From an uncultured Bacilli bacterium (GTDB lineage: Bacteria > Bacillota_I > Bacilli_A > RF39 > UBA660): a stretch of 64,000 nucleotides of DNA. A program made the position numbers and the translations under genes. Shown here one piece after another: positions 61,697 to 64,000 of this stretch (position 1 is its first letter; each line of letters starts with the position of its first letter). The notes under the pieces are model-generated. The model had not been told where the DNA came from. It was given only the letters and a program-made list of their open reading frames with translations, and made no database searches. Location of the stretch: the NCBI GenBank assembly GCA_934098385.1, contig CAKOOJ010000002.1:62001-126000 (forward strand), given 5' to 3'.

Positions 61697-63607
61697 ATGA
61701 AACATATTAAATTTACTTTTAAAATATTTGTATTTTTATTTATAACATTTGTTGTTTCTATGTCATTACTATATGCTTATGCTTATTTAAGTGATGGTAT
61801 AGATATTAAAACTAGCAACTCATTTTATATATATGATAAAGATGAAAAATTAGTTTATTTGGGTAGTGGTAATAGTGAATGGGTAGATATAGAAAATGTT
61901 AGTCCTTATTTTTTAGATGCCATTATTAGTACTGAAGATAAATATTTTTATAAACATATGGGTTTTGATTATTTACGTATTGCTAAGTCTTTATATACTA
62001 ATTTTAAGAATGGTTATATATCACAAGGTGGTAGTACTATAAGTCAACAGTATGTAAAGAATATGTATTTAGATTTTGATAAAACTTGGGAGAGAAAGAT
62101 ACAGGAAGCATTTTTAACTTTGAAGTTGGAAACACATTATAGTAAAGATGATATATTACAAGGATATATTAATACTATTAATTTCGGGCAAGGATGTTAT
62201 GGTATAAGTGATGCTAGTAAGTATTATTTTAATAAAAAACCTAGTGAACTTAGTTTAGAGGAGGCTATAATACTAGCTGGCATACCTAAATCGCCTAATA
62301 ATTATAATCCGGTTAGTAGCTATGAAAAGGCTATTAAAAGAGGTAAGATAGTTGCTGAATGTATGCTTAATAATGGTAAAATAGATAAAAAAACTTATGA
62401 TAATTTGTTTAAAAATAAGTTAGAGATTTATGCTAAAAGTGATTTAAATAATTTACAAACTTTAATGTATTATCAAGATGCTGTTATGGATGAGTTAAAA
62501 AGTTTAAATGGTATTCCTGATAGTTTAATAGATTCTGGTGGTCTAAAAGTTTATACTAACTTAGATATGGATATACAAAGTAATTTGGATAAATCTATTG
62601 TTGATAATATGACTAATGATGATGTTGAGGTTGCTAGTGTTATTATCGAACCTGATACTGGTAAGATTAGAGCATTGGCAGGTGGTAAAGATTATAAGAA
62701 AAGTCAATTTAATAGAGTTGTTAAATCTAAAAGACAAGTTGGTTCTACTATAAAACCTTTTCTATATTACACTGCGTTAGAAAATAATATGACTAGTTCT
62801 TCTACTTTTACTAGTGAAAAAACTGATTTTGTGTTTTCTAATAATAAAACATATAGTCCTACTAATTATGCTAATAAGTATGCTAATGGAGATATTACTA
62901 TGGCTGCAGCACTTGCGTATAGTGATAATATATATGCTGTTAAAACTCATCTATTTTTGGGTGAAGATAAGTTAGTTGATACTATGAAAACTGTTGGCTT
63001 AAAAACGAAATTAGAACCTATACCATCTTTAGCACTTGGTAGTAAAGAAATAAATATGTTAGATTATGCTGTTGCTTATAATACTTTAGCTAGTGGTGGA
63101 TATAAGGGTGACGTTTATTTAATAGATAGAGTTGAAGATTTACAGGGAAATGTTTTATATAAACATAAGCAAAAAAGAGAATTAGTTTTAAATACGAATT
63201 CTTTATATATATTAAATGAAATGATGAGTAATTCTTATAATTCTAAATTTATTAGTTATAACTCTCCTACTGCTTTATCTATAAGTGATAAGTTAACAAA
63301 AAAATATGCTATTAAAAGTGGTTCAACTAATAATGATTATTGGTTAATTGGTTATAATCCAGATATATTAATGATGGTATGGACTGGTAATGATAATAAT
63401 AAGGAAGTTGAAGCAAATTATTCTAAAATTAGTAAAACTATATGGGCTGATACGGTTGAAGCTAGTTTAAAAGATAAAGAAGAAAGATGGTATACTAAGC
63501 CACAAAATGTTGATGCTGTTATATTAGACCCTGTTAGTGGTAAGTATACTAGTGATAGTAAAGGTAGTTTATTTTATTTCTTGAAGGGTACTGAGCCTGT
63601 AAATTAA
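61697..63607 (+). CDS. Class A penicillin-binding protein (transglycosylase/transpeptidase)
   Basis: 636 residues. An N-terminal membrane helix, then the GT51 glycosyltransferase (EDKYFYKHMGFD with the catalytic Glu, GGSTISQQYVKN) and the transpeptidase (SxxK in GSTIKPF, SxN in YSDNIYAVK, KSGST). It polymerises and cross-links peptidoglycan. It is relatively small for a class A PBP and lacks a clear PASTA or other accessory domain. AGGTGG precedes ATG 61697. Confidence 0.93.
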   Translation: MKHIKFTFKIFVFLFITFVVSMSLLYAYAYLSDGIDIKTSNSFYIYDKDEKLVYLGSGNSEWVDIENVSPYFLDAIISTEDKYFYKHMGFDYLRIAKSLYTNFKNGYISQGGSTISQQYVKNMYLDFDKTWERKIQEAFLTLKLETHYSKDDILQGYINTINFGQGCYGISDASKYYFNKKPSELSLEEAIILAGIPKSPNNYNPVSSYEKAIKRGKIVAECMLNNGKIDKKTYDNLFKNKLEIYAKSDLNNLQTLMYYQDAVMDELKSLNGIPDSLIDSGGLKVYTNLDMDIQSNLDKSIVDNMTNDDVEVASVIIEPDTGKIRALAGGKDYKKSQFNRVVKSKRQVGSTIKPFLYYTALENNMTSSSTFTSEKTDFVFSNNKTYSPTNYANKYANGDITMAAALAYSDNIYAVKTHLFLGEDKLVDTMKTVGLKTKLEPIPSLALGSKEINMLDYAVAYNTLASGGYKGDVYLIDRVEDLQGNVLYKHKQKRELVLNTNSLYILNEMMSNSYNSKFISYNSPTALSISDKLTKKYAIKSGSTNNDYWLIGYNPDILMMVWTGNDNNKEVEANYSKISKTIWADTVEASLKDKEERWYTKPQNVDAVILDPVSGKYTSDSKGSLFYFLKGTEPVN

Positions 63608-63621
63608 ATTTTGGCAAAAGA

Positions 63622-63651
63622 AAAGTGGATAACTTAGGTATTTTCCACTTT
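63622..63651. terminator. Weak bidirectional hairpin
   Basis: AAAGTGGA/TCCACTTT (63622-63629 and 63644-63651) between convergent genes; the T-run is poor. Confidence 0.5.
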
Positions 63652-63655
63652 AAAT

Positions 63656-64000
63656 TTAATATGCACTAATGTCATGATAATCACAATGGTCTACTGTTTT
63701 AGCATCACTAAACATAGCCATTGCTTTAAATTTCCATGTTTGATTACCTAATAAATTATTAGTATTATCTATAGCTGTTCCTAAATTCGTTCCATTTGCA
63801 TCATAACATATAAATTCGATTTGAACATATGAATAATCGATATCTTGATTATTTCTAACATTTCCTTCAATATAATATCCCATACCATAATCATCAGAAT
63901 ATTGTTTAAGAATTTCATAGGTAAATTTTTCTTTTGTTTCATTTGATTTTGTATCACTTAAATCACCTTCCGATGCCGTATTACTTCCAGCTGCAGCTAT
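63656..64000 (-). CDS. FxLYD-like surface protein, 5' end outside window
   Basis: The frame is open to the window edge; about 114 residues are visible. An Ala/Ser/Thr-rich low-complexity stretch (AAAGSNTASEGDLSDTKSN) looks like the linker after a lipoprotein or anchor sequence. The C-terminal part (YYIEGNVRNNQDIDYSYVQIEFICYD...WKFKAMAMFSD) matches the FxLYD pattern of an extracellular beta-sandwich. An ATG at 63883 is internal. Function unknown. Confidence 0.6.
   Translation of the reverse strand: MAAAGSNTASEGDLSDTKSNETKEKFTYEILKQYSDDYGMGYYIEGNVRNNQDIDYSYVQIEFICYDANGTNLGTAIDNTNNLLGNQTWKFKAMAMFSDAKTVDHCDYHDISAY

Noticed and set aside
1..64000. tRNA, rRNA genes and CRISPR arrays
   Set aside because: I found no T-arm/acceptor patterns, no GC-rich rRNA stretch and no regularly spaced repeats with spacers.

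Overview
The window is very AT-rich DNA with the standard genetic code: UGA acts as a stop (for example at the end of addA) and Trp is read from TGG. The housekeeping gene set points to Bacillota, class Bacilli: rpoE (delta), prfA-prmC, Zn-type rpmE, murA, spoIID-spoIIQ, spoIIR, mntP, a DUF1146/YwzB-like gene, addAB and a fused nifJ. The composition and the anaerobic pyruvate metabolism fit an uncultured gut lineage of the RF39/Erysipelotrichales type. That placement is inference. Three engulfment-stage sporulation genes imply a spore-forming ancestor or present sporulation.

Layout. 1-3.0 kb: cell-wall enzymes (deacetylase, VanY-type carboxypeptidase, NlpC/P60 protein). 3.1-11.3 kb: addB and addA on opposite strands, with two mosaic ORF6N/PLD-like paralogues between them. 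11.4-15.1 kb: an anchored extracellular protein, a compact type I toxin-antitoxin-like locus missed by ordinary gene calling, a short UvrD-like helicase and a second deacetylase. 15.2-25.1 kb: cadC-cadA metal efflux, a membrane hybrid kinase without its phospho-acceptor His, two AMP-forming acyl ligases flanking an acyltransferase and sharing a promoter block, and gpmA. 25.1-31.0 kb: a MacB/FtsX-type ABC exporter with a divergent TetR regulator, an HTH protein and a membrane-anchored class A beta-lactamase-fold protein.

31.14-42.06 kb is an integrated island. It is bounded by a 15-bp direct repeat, with paired GTACCTAAA arm-type repeats just inside each end. It carries a FokI-type double adenine methyltransferase with an HNH nuclease and a second nuclease-like protein, an XRE repressor with operators, decayed ICE replication and integrase genes, an unrecognised three-gene operon ending in a PD-(D/E)XK nuclease, and a Fic protein whose promoter is covered by a repeated operator. 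A GAGAGC...GCTCTC/TTCAGGGG RNA element flanks the island on both sides.

42.1-49.9 kb: recG, a stand-alone structured RNA, nifJ, an anchored protein, a second small-RNA locus of the same design as the 12.4-kb locus, and a second Fic gene. 50-63.6 kb is a conserved Bacilli core, mostly on the minus strand (spoIIQ, spoIID, DUF1146, rpiB, ATP-grasp, rpmE, MazG-like, murA, mntP, spoIIR, a zinc metallopeptidase, prmC, prfA, rpoE, DUF1934), followed by a class A penicillin-binding protein. The window ends inside an FxLYD-like surface protein.

My strongest candidates for undescribed biology are the paired type I-like RNA/peptide loci, the three-gene island operon, and the mosaic ORF6N pair.
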